A DNA stretch of 64,000 nt, taken from contig NZ_AEIU01000069.1 of the NCBI RefSeq assembly GCF_000165125.1, positions 62,001 through 126,000 on the forward strand, given 5' to 3'. The notes beneath the pieces are model-generated. The model made no database searches and was not told the origin of the DNA. It saw nothing but the letters and a program-made list of their open reading frames with translations. A program made the translations under genes and the position numbers. The stretch comes from Vibrio caribbeanicus ATCC BAA-2122 (GTDB lineage: Bacteria; Pseudomonadota; Gammaproteobacteria; Enterobacterales; Vibrionaceae). Position 1 is the first letter of the stretch. The number at the start of each line of letters is the position of its first letter. Shown piece after piece: positions 54,364 through 62,236 of the stretch.

Positions 54364-55676
54364 GTAACTTAGTAAAAAAGCAAAAGTTGACTTCACGCTC
54401 ATATATTGAGCTTGGTATTGTTGGGATGATACTTATCGTTTCTATAGTGACTTTTGTTCTGTTTGGCGTTGAGTTAGATTCAGCAGCTATCGCAAAAGGG
54501 CGAGTAAACGTAGAGGGTAACAGAAAACTTATTGAGCATCTTGAGGGAGGCATTGTTGACAATGTTTTGATTAAAGAAGGCCAAAAAGTAAATGCTGGAG
54601 ATCAACTTATCCAACTTTCAGCAAATTCAATTCAAACACAAGTTACACAGTTAGAGTTTCGTTTACTCAGCATACAGGCACAGCGAGAAAGACTAGAATC
54701 AGAACGCGGAAATAGAGACACACTTAATTTTAGCGATGCTTTAAAGAACAAAGTCGAGCAATATCCGAATTTGATTGGAATTCTTGAGACTCAAAAATTA
54801 TTATTTTTAAGCCGTTCCGAGTTGCATAACAGCGAACAGGCTGTTCTCAAGGCACGGTTTCAAAGAGTAGAGAGTCAGGAAGCGATGCTCGTTCAACAGA
54901 TCGAAACGAAACAGAAAGCTTATGAACTTTTGTTACAAGAGTTTCGAATGCATGATCGACTTCTCGAAAAAGGACACTCCTCGCGCCTCAAAGCCATTGA
55001 GTTGAAGAGAAAACTTAATACTATTTCAGGCGATTTAATTAGAATTAAAGGCCAGAAAAAAGATACGCATCTTTCAAAGCTGGAGGTCTCACAGCAACAA
55101 AGTGCAAATCGAAATCGATTTATCACAGAGGTAGAAAAAGAACTTCAAGATCTTAATCGAGTAGTGGAAGAGCTATCTGAAGAACTTTCTAGGGTTAAGG
55201 AAATTCTATCTCGCACCTCAATCCGAAGCCCATATAGCGGAAAAATCTTGGGGCTTAAAGTATTCAGTAAGGGCGATGTAATTTCACCCGGGGAGACCTT
55301 GATGCAGATTGTCCCAGAAGATGGTCGGATGGTTATTAAAGCCAATCTTCATCCGGACTATATTGATGAAGTGGTACCCGGGCAAAAGTCTATGGTTCGT
55401 TTGTTATCATATAACCCACGTAGTGTACCAATGATTGAAGGTGAAGTGGTCCATATTGGGGCAGATAGATTGGAAAGTAGTGATTTATCTAGTGGTGAGT
55501 TGTCAGGATATGAAATTAAAGTGGTTCTTAATGCAGACGAGATTGCAGCACATCCCCAAATAGGCTTATATCCCGGAATGCCAGCTGAAGTATACATCAC
55601 ACTACGTAAGAGGACGCCATTTGAATATTTAATCGAACCCATATCTATTGGATTAATGAGATCGATGAAAAGATAA
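54360..55676 (+). CDS. HlyD-family membrane fusion protein
   Basis: Periplasmic adaptor partner of the preceding ABC protein. One transmembrane helix (about 18-40), a lipoyl half with IEHLEGGIVDNVLIKEGQKVNAGDQL, a coiled coil (about 95-290), the second lipoyl half (SPYSGKILGLKVFSKGDVI) and a beta-barrel domain ending ITLRKRTPFEYLIEPI are all typical of PrtE-type proteins. The 438-residue length is normal. It is the last gene of the polysaccharide operon, closed by a terminator. No TolC-type gene is present, so the outer-membrane channel is elsewhere. Confidence 0.92.
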   Translation: MSNLVKKQKLTSRSYIELGIVGMILIVSIVTFVLFGVELDSAAIAKGRVNVEGNRKLIEHLEGGIVDNVLIKEGQKVNAGDQLIQLSANSIQTQVTQLEFRLLSIQAQRERLESERGNRDTLNFSDALKNKVEQYPNLIGILETQKLLFLSRSELHNSEQAVLKARFQRVESQEAMLVQQIETKQKAYELLLQEFRMHDRLLEKGHSSRLKAIELKRKLNTISGDLIRIKGQKKDTHLSKLEVSQQQSANRNRFITEVEKELQDLNRVVEELSEELSRVKEILSRTSIRSPYSGKILGLKVFSKGDVISPGETLMQIVPEDGRMVIKANLHPDYIDEVVPGQKSMVRLLSYNPRSVPMIEGEVVHIGADRLESSDLSSGELSGYEIKVVLNADEIAAHPQIGLYPGMPAEVYITLRKRTPFEYLIEPISIGLMRSMKR

Positions 55677-56104
55677 AAATTGGCTCAGAAAGAAAATCGC
55701 TCTAACTTTAGAGCGATTTTTTTATTAAAAAAAACAATTCTGAAATTTCTATTTTTATAAAAAATTATAGTTGTTATAAAATGTAAGTTCGTATTAATAA
55801 ATATTTTACCTGACTTTGAGTTGCATATGCCGATATAGAAAATGTTGTAGAGTTTTTACTTTATAAAGGCCAAGTATATGCTTTTTTTATGATACATTAC
55901 TCAAGTTATTATTATTTTTTATTTTTATGTTATTTTTTTAACAATAACCAGACAAACTGAATAAAATAAAAAGATAAAAAATATTTCGTAGCAATGTGAA
56001 TTTTTGATTTGTATTAAAATCGAAACAAGATAACTGTAGATTATATTTAGATTTATCAGTAGCATTGTGTCGGGTCTTAAATGACTCAAAACTCTTAACT
56101 AATT
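55677..56104. other. AT-rich region upstream of the RTX-like gene
   Basis: About 430 bases. After the terminator the sequence is extremely AT-rich with long T and A runs, typical of silenced, H-NS-bound promoters. The promoter of the RTX-like gene should be here. No gene or clear operator is seen. Confidence 0.5.
55693..55727 (+). terminator. Terminator at the end of the polysaccharide/secretion operon
   Basis: AAAATCGCTCTAA (55693-55705) pairs with TTAGAGCGATTTT (55708-55720), followed by more Ts. It separates the membrane-fusion gene from the RTX-like gene, which must therefore use its own promoter. Confidence 0.92.
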
Positions 56105-57052
56105 ATGGATATAAGTGAGATTAATAATATGACTATACTTTTCGGAACAACAAATCTCGATGGTTCAGGCAGCTCTTTGAATTTAAATGAGTCTAATGCA
56201 ACTGAAGTAAATGAATTTGATTTTTTAAATACGAAAGTCTATCAGAGTCTGGATGGTGAGGTTTCGGCAACAACGTTAGATACATTTGGATCGACATATA
56301 TTGAATCCTCAAAATGGAATAAAGAAGGATTTAAAGAAGTAAAGCTCGATGCTGATGAAAATAAAATAGCAATTAAAGATATTGTTGATGTAAATATTGT
56401 TAATCAATCAACTACGGGTGTATCAGATATTGAAATTACCAACGCTAAACGTGGTTTTATTGATACGTCTGGAGTATCTAGTAATGATAATATAGATATT
56501 ACTGTCAAATCTAATTCAATTAACTGGTCAAATAAATTTGATATAGATACAGGAGCTGGTAATGACTCAGTAACTTTGAGAAATGGAGAGAACTCTCAGT
56601 TTACTAGTTTTGATATTAATATGGGAGAAGGTAACGACCGTGTTGATATTTCAAATATGAAAGATGCAGCTTTCTCAGGCCAAGAAAGAATCATAGATGG
56701 TGGAGAAGGCTTTGATTCAATCATTTTAAACAATGATGAGAGCAACAGTTTCTCAGGCTTTGAGGTTGTTGTTGCGGGTGATTCAGCGTCTTGTATCGAG
56801 CTTGGTAATGCGAGGTTAGAAAAAAATGGATCTGATATGGGTTTGATCGTATCCGGCTTTGAACACATTGACCTAGAGTCAGACATGCAGGTTGCCCAGG
56901 TCACTGAACTATCTGATTCTCAATCTGAATATCTTTCATCAAATGGTATTGCAACGGATAGTTTCCTCGCATACACGGTGACGGATACATCTTCTGGCAG
57001 TTCAGATAGCTATGTGGTATTCAGTGATACTGAATTTGGTTCTGTATGTTAA
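56105..57052 (+). CDS. Putative secreted protein with degenerate RTX-like repeats
   Basis: Not recognised as a named family. It has 315 residues, is acidic, rich in Asn, Asp, Ser and Gly, and has no signal peptide. Repeated blocks DIDTGAGNDSVTL, NINMGEGNDRVDI and DGGEGFDSIIL (near 147, 171 and 199) resemble calcium-binding RTX nonapeptides with a beta-strand before each. These features suit a type I secretion substrate, and the ABC and membrane-fusion genes lie just upstream. The C-terminus is Ser/Asp-rich and ends in YVVFSDTEFGSVC. The start is ambiguous: ATG 56129 also fits, and neither has a strong ribosome site. A role in or on the polysaccharide matrix is inference. Confidence 0.7.
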   Translation: MDISEINNMTILFGTTNLDGSGSSLNLNESNATEVNEFDFLNTKVYQSLDGEVSATTLDTFGSTYIESSKWNKEGFKEVKLDADENKIAIKDIVDVNIVNQSTTGVSDIEITNAKRGFIDTSGVSSNDNIDITVKSNSINWSNKFDIDTGAGNDSVTLRNGENSQFTSFDINMGEGNDRVDISNMKDAAFSGQERIIDGGEGFDSIILNNDESNSFSGFEVVVAGDSASCIELGNARLEKNGSDMGLIVSGFEHIDLESDMQVAQVTELSDSQSEYLSSNGIATDSFLAYTVTDTSSGSSDSYVVFSDTEFGSVC

Positions 57053-57106
57053 TTACAATAGATGTGCTCAAGTACTTCAGAGGTTTAATTAGCGGAAGAT
57101 GGACTG

Positions 57107-57180
57107 AGCTTATGGACAAAACTATGATTTTAAAAATTGAGTGCGATCCAATTAAAAGTCCATAGTAGAGCCCATAAGCT
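57107..57180 (+). other. Overlapping, mutually exclusive inverted repeats
   Basis: AGCTTATGG (57107-57115) can pair with CCATAAGCT (57172-57180). TATGGAC (57111-57117) can pair with GTCCATA (57158-57164). The two share TATGG on the left, so only one can form at a time. Meaning unknown. Confidence 0.4.
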
Positions 57181-57331
57181 GAGGTAGCTAACCATATATA
57201 AGTCTATCATTGACACTATTTGATCGTCAAACAACTTGGCATAACTAGCTTATTTTTTGGGTGTTTTTCTGAATAGCGCACGGGGGTGTGCGTCTTTCGA
57301 GTGGACATCTTGAAGGTGAGCTAACAAAAGA

Positions 57332-57371
57332 AGTCTCATATTACGGATTTATTATTTCGTAATATGAGACT
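57332..57371. other. Perfect 14-bp hairpin
   Basis: AGTCTCATATTACG (57332-57345) pairs with CGTAATATGAGACT (57358-57371) across a 12-base AT loop. No T tail follows on either strand, so it is not a normal terminator. It could be an operator or the folded end of a small mobile element. Confidence 0.55.
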
Positions 57372-57524
57372 GATATTAAAGCAACCTTTAGTTGCCAGGT
57401 TAAGCGGGAAACAACTGGTCAGAATAAGCCCGCTAACGTTTGGTATTGGCTTCTTTTTTAAATATGACTCTATGACAACACTCTGAACCCTATATCTCTA
57501 TGCCACCAGAGTATTTAATATATT

Positions 57525-58610
57525 TTATGTCTCAGAAGATTGAAAAAGGGTATTTGCCGAATCTATTTGGACGCTATGTGTAGGAAGTGCTATCTCTGCT
57601 CCATGTGAGTGAATTATTTTTCCTATATCCAATAGAACATTTTGTTTGACCTCATGATACTTGATCCAGTTCGTTGTTTTTGTAAACGTGTATATCAATA
57701 GCGTTAAAGAAGATGGAGCGTAACCATCAAAGTTAACGATAAGAGTTTGACGTTGATCAATTTCTGGGTTTTGACTTAACATATCTCTGATTTCAGAAAC
57801 AATGCGATCCACTTTTCTCTCATCTTCATAGCGTAACCCAATGTTTTCCTTGATTCTTCGGTTGTGCATTCTGGAAGGGTTTTCTACAACGATACTACTG
57901 AAGACAGAATTTGGGACATAAAGTGGTCTTTTATCGAAGGTTCGAATTATCGTCATTCGCCAACCAATTCTCTCAACAGTTCCTTCAATCTGGCGATCCG
58001 GTGAGCGAACCCAATCCCCAACTTTAAAAGGGCGGTCGAAATAAATCATCATTCCACCAAAAAAGTTAGAAAGTAAGTCCTTCGCGGCAAGGCCGACTAC
58101 CAAGCCCCCGACACCTCCGAAAGTGAGGAGGCCTGATAAACTCAGTCCCAAGGCCTGCATAGCCGTTAAGGCACCCAAAATGATAAAGAATAATCGTGAT
58201 ACTTTGGCAATTGCTTGAACCGTGGTTTCGTCACGATTACTACTTTTTAGTATGTATTGTTCAACATTGTTGATGAATCTCATCATAATCCAGATGAACG
58301 TAGCGATCATTATTAAGAGTTTGAGTGAACCAATCCAAGCTGTTTCGAGATGATCTTTTAGTAAAAAAGTGACCGAAATAGTTGCAGGCCACACCCATAT
58401 GAGAGCGCTAATTGGCATTTTTAGTGCTTCTAGGATTAAATTATCCCAGTGGAATCGGGTTTTATCGACTAAGATTTCTAACCGGCTAAAAAGTATACGC
58501 CAAATGATCCAAGTTACTAAACTTGCAACAGTGATCATTAAAACATTGGAGTCCCAAGTCTTGACAGAGTCTAGGAGAGATTGAGGAAGAATATTGACCA
58601 GCTCGTTCAT
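57525..58610 (-). CDS. MscS-family mechanosensitive channel
   Basis: Small-conductance mechanosensitive channel protecting against osmotic downshock. Five predicted helices, with the pore-lining segment GLLTFGGVGGLVVGLAAKDLLSNFFGGMMIYFDRPFKVGDWV (about 160-200), match the MscS core. A beta domain follows with RTFDKRPLYVPNSVFSS. At 361 residues with extra N-terminal helices it resembles YnaI/YbdG-type members more than MscS itself (286). Single gene on the minus strand. Confidence 0.93.
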   Translation of the reverse strand: MNELVNILPQSLLDSVKTWDSNVLMITVASLVTWIIWRILFSRLEILVDKTRFHWDNLILEALKMPISALIWVWPATISVTFLLKDHLETAWIGSLKLLIMIATFIWIMMRFINNVEQYILKSSNRDETTVQAIAKVSRLFFIILGALTAMQALGLSLSGLLTFGGVGGLVVGLAAKDLLSNFFGGMMIYFDRPFKVGDWVRSPDRQIEGTVERIGWRMTIIRTFDKRPLYVPNSVFSSIVVENPSRMHNRRIKENIGLRYEDERKVDRIVSEIRDMLSQNPEIDQRQTLIVNFDGYAPSSLTLLIYTFTKTTNWIKYHEVKQNVLLDIGKIIHSHGAEIALPTHSVQIDSANTLFQSSET

Positions 58611-58694
58611 AATACGCTTTAAGATTATTCATTAAATCAACAAGTATACTTGTCGGCAAAACGTCAAACCAGTAGAAAGTCAGGTTTTTAAAGT

Positions 58695-59135
58695 TTATTT
58701 GTTGCCAAAGTGCTCGGCCAGCGCATTCCGGCGACTCGTTGTTGAGCCTGCGCTATGTGATTTAACAGTACCCTCATATCCCTCTTTAATAAAACTTTGG
58801 GTCATGTAGTCTGGTGCTATACGTTTTAATCTGGGTGAATTATGTGTGCCTGCTATTTTATAAATAGAGGAGCCATCTCCGGTTTCAATGGTTACTTGTT
58901 TGCCATCGAAGTCGAACTTTGTCGCGATCAGACGCTGATTACGAAAAACACCGTCTGAATTTAGCACTAATATTTCGGTTTGATAAGAAGGGACTCCAAG
59001 TTCGATCCACCGCCCATAAACATGTTTTGGGTGAGTATAGTCTTGATAGCCGAAATAGATTAAGGCACCAAATGCAATAGCGAGTGATGAAAAGGTAAAA
59101 ATTGCTGCAGTTTTTAGAAAGTAATGTTGGGTCAT
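58695..59135 (-). CDS. DUF2850 family protein
   Basis: Conserved Vibrionaceae protein of unknown function. One N-terminal transmembrane helix (about 9-32) anchors a ~115-residue periplasmic domain with GRWIELGVPSYQTEILVLN and GVFRNQRLIATKFDFDG, the pattern I associate with DUF2850. The ATG at 59135 is preferred to the TTG at 59147. It lies 84 bp upstream of the MscS gene on the same strand and may be co-transcribed. Confidence 0.8.
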   Translation of the reverse strand: MTQHYFLKTAAIFTFSSLAIAFGALIYFGYQDYTHPKHVYGRWIELGVPSYQTEILVLNSDGVFRNQRLIATKFDFDGKQVTIETGDGSSIYKIAGTHNSPRLKRIAPDYMTQSFIKEGYEGTVKSHSAGSTTSRRNALAEHFGNK

Positions 59136-59427
59136 AATTCTCTGCAACTCAGGAGTAGAAAAGTCTTAAGATTTGGAATTATCCTCTAGTTTGCGAGGGA
59201 ATGTCAATATTGTTACCGAATGAAGTTCACAATAAAGAATGTAAAACTTGTTGCTTATATAAGTTCGCCAGAGGCCGTATATTTTTAAAATAATCATTAG
59301 CTGCCTAATCTACATATATTTGTATTACTTAAGCTAGCTTTATACCTCGATAAAGTGACCGTCACCGCAACATATAAGCAGCAGTCGTGCTATAGAAATA
59401 AAAACATCAAAAAAAAATGGTGGCACA

Positions 59428-59862
59428 ATGAAAGATCTATCTCAATGGTTGGAAGAATATGGAGAGAGTCATCAAAATCCCATAAATCAAAAAATTCATA
59501 AAGTTGCGGTACCGGGTATTTATCTGTCAATTGTAGGGCTTTTTTGGTCTATACCAAGTGTTACAATGTTTGGAATTAGTGTAAATTGGGTGTGGCCTGC
59601 TGCTTTTCCTGTGCTCATTTTTTACTTGAGGCTCTCTCTGAGTGTTTTTCTCATGATGTTTGGTTTCACTTTGGCGTGTATATCGTTGATTTGGTGCTTA
59701 GAACTAATGGAAATACCAATTTTTACGGCATCATTAGGTTTTTTTATTTTCTTATGGTGCCTGCAGTTTATTGGTCATAAGATCGAGGGAAGAAAGCCTT
59801 CTTTTATTGAAGATGTTCAGTTTCTTCTTATCGGACCCATTTGGACCTTTCGTCAACACTGA
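59428..59862 (+). CDS. Mpo1-like (DUF962) membrane protein
   Basis: Small inner-membrane protein with four hydrophobic segments over 144 residues. The N-terminal YGESHQNPINQKIHKVAVP and the later LQFIGHKIEGRKPSFIEDVQFLLIGPIW are the histidine-containing signatures of the DUF962/Mpo1 family. The yeast member is an iron-dependent dioxygenase acting on 2-hydroxy fatty acids. The bacterial function is unproven. Single gene. Confidence 0.9.
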   Translation: MKDLSQWLEEYGESHQNPINQKIHKVAVPGIYLSIVGLFWSIPSVTMFGISVNWVWPAAFPVLIFYLRLSLSVFLMMFGFTLACISLIWCLELMEIPIFTASLGFFIFLWCLQFIGHKIEGRKPSFIEDVQFLLIGPIWTFRQH

Positions 59863-59932
59863 CCTTTAACAACTAGAGCCATCGGATACAATTGTTTGTG
59901 CTGGTCGGGTTATAAAGAAAATGTTTTCACTT

Positions 59933-61453
59933 CTAATCCACCTTACACTCTCCGTAGCAGCTTGGTTTTCTGGGGCAGACAATTCCTCTTGAGCATATTA
60001 CTCGAGCATCTGTCATTACACCTCTTTCAATCCAGTTTATGTTAAGAATTTTAGCTACCGTAGTTAGCTCTTTTTGGATATGTGGGGGAATCTGAGCTCC
60101 TCCTCCATTAGAGACACATAGTGACTGAAGTTCTTCCGCTAATGTATTTGCATTTCCGCCCTGAGCGTCAATAGCAGGGTTGAGATCTATGCCAGCACAC
60201 AAGACACGATTATTACCAGCAGGATCGGTGACATTGATTGACTCACAACAATAAATACGAGGTTCGTTGCCAACATTAAGTATGGATACCTGCGCAGAGC
60301 TGTCAGCTTGTGGTTGTGATAACTTTCGAAACACTGCCCAATGCTGACATGGATCGCTTACAGTTCGCATATTACCCCATGGCAGTGGAATACCATTTCC
60401 TCTATAAACCGCTTTTAACTTGTTTTGACCGTATGCATCAAAATAGTGCCAATGTGGATAAGGGGATACAACCGTCATTCTACGCATCGCGACCGAAGGT
60501 GAAACTCCCGCTTTTTTATGTACGCTGATCTCGTATCCATTTCTATCCAAGAGTTGACGAAAGGGGACTTTGGGGCAGAGCAGTGCACCTGCAAAAAAGC
60601 TCGATTCAAAGTCTCGCCATGCTTGTAAAATATCTTGCGAGTTTAGTTCAGAAGAATGTAAAGATAGTGGGCTGTTCTCCCAACTATTGGCATGGCCTAC
60701 GGTCAATATGTTTTTCAAACCCTCCTTATTGTGCAGTACACAATGTCCAATATAGACGGCTAGGTCATATTTAAGTCTTGTCGGATAGTTCTTCAAAACA
60801 TCGTTAAGAAATATACGTCCAGGGGGCTCAAAATAGGATGTTATGACTTGTTTAGCACTGATACCAAGTTCATCAGTGACATCTTTTGGAGCTTTGGACA
60901 CCCAGCTAACACTGAGACCCAATGTCTTAGCAATATTTATGAGGTCTTCTGTAGAAAGATTTAAACGTTTGAGACCAATATCTTCGGCAGCACGTTCTAA
61001 ATCTGGAAAGTGATTTTGGTTTTTTTCTTGATGGGCTCTGATGAGTAGGTGAGCAAATTGGCGCCCAGTAATGCCCGTCTGTGATAGCATCTCCGGGATA
61101 GCAATTTGTAGAATATCATCGGAAAAGAGGAAACTAGGTTCGAGCGCTATACCATTGATCCCTCCCCTGTTTCCCTTTAATGGGATGATATCTGCCTGTT
61201 CGGGCTCATCATCAAGAAACCATTCAGGTTCTTTCTGAAACACATCTGCAATAACCTCTAACATGTCGATACTAGGTACGCGTTTTCCCCTTTCAATCAT
61301 AGATAAATAAGATACTGAGGGGGCATTTTCTGGATTGACTCGAATACATCTTGCTGACAAGTCCTCCATCGTAAGGTGATTACGTTTGCGCAAATTTCTG
61401 ATTTTTGTACCTAGAAAATGGGATTGTCTGATTAAGCTTTTTGACACTGGCAT
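59933..61453 (-). CDS. XRE-family regulator of the RamB/ScfR type (DUF3612-like)
   Basis: DNA-binding regulator. The N-terminal XRE helix-turn-helix (about 12-75, LRKRNHLTMEDLSARC ... SYLSMIERGKRVPSIDMLE) is followed by a ~430-residue sensing region. This ends in four cysteines (CSRGIVCPRKPSCYGEC) that could bind a metal. The layout resembles short-chain-acyl regulators such as RamB, which control acetate and glyoxylate metabolism. In vibrios a DUF3612-type regulator is, as I recall, found next to malate synthase and isocitrate lyase genes. It is divergent from a malate-synthase-G-like fragment gene, across a promoter with three direct repeats, so mutual control is likely. Confidence 0.82.
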   Translation of the reverse strand: MPVSKSLIRQSHFLGTKIRNLRKRNHLTMEDLSARCIRVNPENAPSVSYLSMIERGKRVPSIDMLEVIADVFQKEPEWFLDDEPEQADIIPLKGNRGGINGIALEPSFLFSDDILQIAIPEMLSQTGITGRQFAHLLIRAHQEKNQNHFPDLERAAEDIGLKRLNLSTEDLINIAKTLGLSVSWVSKAPKDVTDELGISAKQVITSYFEPPGRIFLNDVLKNYPTRLKYDLAVYIGHCVLHNKEGLKNILTVGHANSWENSPLSLHSSELNSQDILQAWRDFESSFFAGALLCPKVPFRQLLDRNGYEISVHKKAGVSPSVAMRRMTVVSPYPHWHYFDAYGQNKLKAVYRGNGIPLPWGNMRTVSDPCQHWAVFRKLSQPQADSSAQVSILNVGNEPRIYCCESINVTDPAGNNRVLCAGIDLNPAIDAQGGNANTLAEELQSLCVSNGGGAQIPPHIQKELTTVAKILNINWIERGVMTDARVICSRGIVCPRKPSCYGECKVD

Positions 61454-61454
61454 T

Positions 61455-61555
61455 TTGTAAAATTCACATTGTAAAATTTTTGTTGTGAAATTGTAGTGAA
61501 AAAGGCGCTAGTATACAAAGTATGCAAGGTCACAATTTAATAAAATTGTGAAACT
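61455..61555. promoter_or_regulatory. Direct-repeat operator region between the RamB-like regulator and the MSG-like gene
   Basis: TTGTAAAATT occurs at 61455-61464 and 61469-61478, and TTGTGAAATT at 61483-61492. Starts are exactly 14 bp apart, and the first lies against the regulator start codon. A related TTGTGAAACT lies at 61546-61555, and CACAATTT-AATA-AAATTGTG (61531-61550) is a perfect inverted repeat. This is a strong candidate operator for the divergent regulator. Confidence 0.7.
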
Positions 61556-61615
61556 TAAGTGTGATTAAGTTGACGCTACATGTATCTATCTGCAAGCTAC
61601 CATGAGGGATGACCA

Positions 61616-62188
61616 ATGAATACGCTGACATTCGATAAGACAAAAATTCAAAATAAAGAACAGCCATTTATTGCAGACGCTGTCTTTGCAGTAGAAGCAA
61701 TAAACTCCGATCATGTGATAGAAAAGCAAACGAAGGTTAAGCAGCTTTTAGATGAACTTTTTCCGTTGGAATCGGGGTCTCACGAAAATGTTACATCTTA
61801 TGTCGTTGATTATCATCATGTTATGGCATATTTTAAAGACGGGTCACACAGTGGGTTAAAATATCCAAAGCAATTCATTGCTTATGAAGGTGAGAAAGAA
61901 GAACCTTGCTCACTATTGCTAAGAGATGGGGTAGGTAGTCACGTTGAAATCTCACTCGGTAAACATAAAGGTACTGGATGTATTGAACTGGTTGAAATAG
62001 AGGATATTCAACTTGAAACTTGTACTACATTATCCAGCGATGCACCTCATATCTCTGGCGTGAGACATTGGATAAGTTTATTGAAAGGCGATGGAAAAGG
62101 TTTATCCAATGCCTGTAATGAAGAAAAAGAATACACGGCTAAAAGTGGTGAGGACTATCAACTAGAGCGATATTACGTCGTAAAATAG
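61616..62188 (+). CDS. Small protein resembling an isolated malate synthase G domain
   Basis: A 190-residue protein with no obvious full-length relative. The region ESGSHENVTSYVVDY, then GLKYPKQFIAYEG, CSLLLRDG and HVEISLG follows the same order as a segment of malate synthase G (GSH-T-Y, GL-P-QF-Y-G, LLR, H-EI). A later LETCTTLS and WISLLKGDGKG echo the MSG lead-in to its barrel. The catalytic barrel is absent, so it cannot be a malate synthase. GAGGGA precedes the ATG. Its divergent neighbour is a RamB/ScfR-like regulator, a family tied to acetate and glyoxylate genes. A regulatory or binding role is inference. Family match is from memory of MSG. Confidence 0.6.
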   Translation: MNTLTFDKTKIQNKEQPFIADAVFAVEAINSDHVIEKQTKVKQLLDELFPLESGSHENVTSYVVDYHHVMAYFKDGSHSGLKYPKQFIAYEGEKEEPCSLLLRDGVGSHVEISLGKHKGTGCIELVEIEDIQLETCTTLSSDAPHISGVRHWISLLKGDGKGLSNACNEEKEYTAKSGEDYQLERYYVVK

Positions 62189-62195
62189 TGGTTAT

Positions 62196-62225
62196 AAAAA
62201 AGGATGCGTAGTCGCATCCTTTTTT
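62196..62225. terminator. Bidirectional terminator between the MSG-like and MaoC genes
   Basis: AAAAAAGGATGCG (62196-62208 region) pairs with CGCATCCTTTTTT (62213-62225) around a TAGT loop. A-rich on the left and T-rich on the right, it sits between convergent genes. Confidence 0.92.
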
Positions 62226-62236
62226 GGAGACTCATT

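Larger units (their letters stand above)
57053..57524. other. Intergenic region with several inverted repeats
   Basis: About 470 bases without a convincing gene. It contains competing inverted repeats at 57107-57180, the 17-mer shared with 23280-23296 (57223-57239, opposite strand), a perfect 14-bp hairpin at 57332-57371, and a GCGGG/CCCGC pair at about 57401-57434. The mix suggests remnants of mobile or repeat elements. Confidence 0.5.

Noticed and set aside
57046-57165. 39-codon open frame overlapping the end of the RTX-like gene
   Set aside because: It starts inside the previous gene without a ribosome site, has no recognisable features and is overlapped by inverted repeats. Not enough to call a gene.
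57395-57445. GCGGG/CCCGC pair followed by CTAACG, looking a little like an integron attC site
   Set aside because: The conserved end boxes do not match the attC consensus, and no integrase or cassette array is present.
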